Source: an uncultured archaeon (lineage in GTDB: Archaea; Nanobdellota; Nanobdellia; Woesearchaeales; CAIVOO01). Taken from it: 13,550 nt of DNA. The translations under genes and the position numbers were made by a program. The notes below the pieces were generated by a model, which made no database searches, was not told the origin of the DNA, and saw nothing but the letters and a program-made list of their open reading frames with translations. Below are positions 13,324 to 13,550 of the stretch, piece after piece. Position 1 is the stretch's first letter. Each line of letters starts with the position of its first letter. The stretch is from the NCBI GenBank assembly GCA_903907555.1, contig CAIVOO010000085.1, positions 1-13,550 of the forward strand. Reading direction: 5' to 3'.

Positions 13324-13550
13324 ATGGTCGACGAATCAAAGAGAGGATTCTTGAAAGGGATAGCTGCTTTGGCGGCGCTTGCAGCAACAGGCGGATTGGA
13401 AGCTATAGCAGAAGCTGTAAGTCCTGTAAAAAATTCTAGAGCTATCAATATCCCAGTAAATAATGATTTTCTGGAAGGCATTGTTGATTTTTCATATCAA
13501 TACAGGACGATTCTTGGAGATAATAAAGAGGAAGATGATTTTTACAGGCC
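13324..13550 (+). CDS. Tandem paralogue of the Tat-exported protein (3'-truncated by window)
   Basis: 75 residues are visible and the frame is open to the window edge. It starts at the ATG immediately after the stop of the previous gene, with AGGTGA 5 nt upstream inside that gene's last codons, so the pair is co-transcribed and probably translationally coupled. SKRGFLKGIAALAALAATGG repeats the Lys-Arg Tat-like signal, and residues 1-50 are roughly 80% identical to the first copy (KNSRAIN, DFL). Beyond residue 52 the match drops (FSYQYRTILGD against FYYKAILGD). So this is a duplication in which the export signal is conserved more than the mature part. Whether its catalytic Cys is present cannot be seen. 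Confidence 0.75.
   Translation, partial: MVDESKRGFLKGIAALAALAATGGLEAIAEAVSPVKNSRAINIPVNNDFLEGIVDFSYQYRTILGDNKEEDDFYR

Noticed and set aside
1..13550. tRNA/rRNA genes, CRISPR arrays, IS elements, origins
   Set aside because: Intergenic gaps are all under 150 nt; I saw no cloverleaf with a T-loop GGTTCRA-type sequence, no spaced direct repeats and no transposase motifs.

Overview
ORGANISM. The window looks archaeal, most likely a DPANN lineage of the Woesearchaeota/Pacearchaeota type. This is an inference from gene style, not from a marker search. Genes at the head of a transcription unit have a TATA-like box centred about 26-29 nt upstream of the start codon and no Shine-Dalgarno sequence, which indicates leaderless mRNAs. 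Genes inside a unit instead carry GAGGTGA/AGGTGA/GGAGGA ribosome sites, often overlapping the upstream stop. The superoxide dismutase is of archaeal type (FEHAYY, and His where bacterial Mn enzymes have Gln). The DNA is AT-rich and densely packed: no stretch over 300 nt lacks a gene, and I see no rRNA, tRNA, IS element or CRISPR array. LAYOUT. (1) 1-2691, plus strand: a cell-surface unit made of the 3' end of a transglycosylase-like/LysM protein, an unrecognised 174-residue protein, and a lipoprotein built from about 14 degenerate ~25-residue repeats. (2) 2786-7070: housekeeping genes. purD (divergent glycinamide ribonucleotide synthetase) converges on and overlaps a minus-strand diacylglycerol-kinase-like gene with a large insertion; that gene is divergent from lysS (class II lysyl-tRNA synthetase). 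(3) 7182-8092, minus strand: tspO (tetrapyrrole-binding membrane protein) and a small unrecognised protein, each with its own promoter. (4) 8152-11094, minus strand: a tightly coupled operon nrdJ - cobO - sod, in which the adenosylcobalamin-dependent ribonucleotide reductase overlaps the corrinoid adenosyltransferase predicted to make its cofactor, followed by superoxide dismutase. (5) 11196-12235, plus strand: a Doc/Fic toxin-like gene, a ribbon-helix-helix protein in the position of an antitoxin, and a VIT/CCC1-like membrane protein in one operon. (6) 12301 to the right edge: two tandem paralogues with Tat-like signal peptides; the complete one has a transglutaminase-like fold whose catalytic Cys position is Asp. 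HOW THEY FIT. nrdJ-cobO-sod links deoxynucleotide synthesis, corrinoid cofactor activation and oxidant defence; tspO and the VIT-like gene loosely extend a tetrapyrrole/metal/oxidant theme. The first and last regions encode exported proteins that I cannot assign to a known pathway. The most unusual items are the repeat lipoprotein unit, the inverted-order Doc/RHH module with a palindrome shared by two promoters, the Cys-less transglutaminase-like pair, and the very regular leaderless promoter geometry.
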